From assembly GCA_029856125.1 (NCBI GenBank), contig JAHQWJ010000014.1, positions 1 through 64,000 of the forward strand: DNA of 64,000 nt, given 5' to 3'. Below, piece by piece: positions 63,637 to 64,000 of the stretch. A program made the translations under genes and the position numbers. The stretch's first letter is position 1. Each line of letters starts with the position of its first letter. The DNA is from Promethearchaeia archaeon. GTDB taxonomy: Archaea; Asgardarchaeota; Lokiarchaeia; Sigyniarchaeales; SOKP01. The notes beneath the pieces are model-generated. The model saw only the letters and a list, made by a program, of their open reading frames with translations, did not search any database and was not told the origin of the DNA.

Positions 63637-64000
63637 TTAATCTGATTTTCTCATGAAGAGAAGATAAGCCATTATCCAGGATCCAAACATAATGCAAGCG
63701 CCAGTTATAATGCTGTGTAGTGAAAGTTGTGGAACGCCGCCTAAGATGTTCGTAATATTACATCCCATTGCTGTTACTGCGCCAAATCCCATTAAAATTC
63801 CGCCAAAGAATTGCTTCAATAATGTAAAAGCGTCTTTTGGAACTCTTAATTTAAATTCACCACTAATAACAGCAGCAATAAGCGATCCGAGGATAGCACC
63901 AACGATTATAAAGCCTGGCCACGCCATAGGATCGTTTAAAGTAAGCCATTTGCTTATATCCATCCAGCCGCCAGTAATACCTAGTACTCCCCCACCGGCA
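63637..64000 (-). CDS. YeeE/YedE-family sulfur transporter, C-terminal part (cut by window end)
   Basis: The frame runs off the window: residues upstream of the ATG at 63963 read GGGVLGITGGW in frame, as in the middle of YeeE/YedE proteins. The visible part has three to four membrane helices and the conserved GFGAVTAMGCNITNILGGVPQLS with the cysteine used for thiosulfate or sulfur passage. It heads the DsrEFH run and should supply sulfur to it. Confidence 0.85.
   Translation of the reverse strand, partial: AGGGVLGITGGWMDISKWLTLNDPMAWPGFIIVGAILGSLIAAVISGEFKLRVPKDAFTLLKQFFGGILMGFGAVTAMGCNITNILGGVPQLSLHSIITGACIMFGSWIMAYLLFMRKSD

Noticed and set aside
1..64000. CRISPR arrays, insertion sequences, integrase or att sites, rRNA genes
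   Set aside because: No regularly spaced direct repeats, transposase motifs or rRNA-like stretches were found when reading both strands.

Overview
The window is AT-rich archaeal DNA, and its gene content points to an Asgard archaeon, most likely of the Lokiarchaeia type. No 16S gene is present, so this is inference. The argument rests on a mixture. On one side are archaeal and anaerobic functions: HdrABC, formylmethanofuran dehydrogenase subunit A, isopentenyl phosphate kinase, HypD/E/F, and GGTGA-type Shine-Dalgarno (SD) sites. On the other are eukaryote-like parts: a Rag/Arf-like GTPase, a Rab/Ras-like GTPase with a zinc ribbon, a roadblock protein and longin-like domains. Bacterial-style histidine kinases, cysE/cysK, purF and a toxin-antitoxin pair are also present.

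Layout. 1-5156: C-terminal tail of a YyaL-like protein, a SagB-type nitroreductase, DUF1499, a large protein with a C-terminal longin-like domain, a CDP-alcohol phosphatidyltransferase, two tiny ORFs with good ribosome sites, and a HAD phosphatase. 5218-12195: a seven-gene operon read hdrC-hdrB-hdrA-mvhD(floxD)-floxC-floxB-floxA, predicted to make a cytosolic flavin-bifurcating NAD(P)H/ferredoxin/disulfide complex. 12509-16202: small membrane and helical proteins and a multi-PAS histidine kinase. 16470-18284: cysE-cysK. 18298-22782: an ArsR regulator, Rag-like GTPase, MASE3-like histidine kinase and response regulator-longin fusion, apparently one operon. 22951-25217: an Lrp regulator, a tRNA-Cys gene with a long variable arm, and cysS.

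25265-32443: roadblock protein, a secreted protein with a C-terminal anchor, fwdA, Rab-like GTPase, MBL hydrolase and a MobA-like protein that has no ordinary start codon. 32902-37048: true purF, a convergent purF paralogue without the catalytic cysteine, and an Fe-S protein. 37119-44647: hypF, a PI-PLC-like phosphodiesterase, a serine hydrolase, and hypE / degenerate JAMM-like protein / hypD. 44730-46340: serA. 46558-57881: GlcF/GlcD-type oxidoreductase, a six-helix protein, heme O synthase, two homologous histidine-rich polytopic membrane proteins, two further polytopic proteins and an exported metal-site candidate. This looks like an undescribed membrane electron-transfer module. 58144-60300: PIN/RHH toxin-antitoxin pair and an MFS transporter. 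60417-64000: YgbA-like protein, isopentenyl phosphate kinase, CTP-transferase/polyprenol kinase-like protein, and a DsrE/F/H-YedE sulfur-relay cluster cut by the window end.

Two themes recur. One is cysteine and sulfur: cysE, cysK, cysS, tRNA-Cys, DsrEFH/YedE and Hdr. The other is a hybrid signalling layer in which bacterial two-component parts sit beside eukaryote-like GTPase and longin modules. The best candidates for something new are the class II-shaped tRNA-Cys, the GTPase/two-component operon, and the heme-O-associated membrane cluster.
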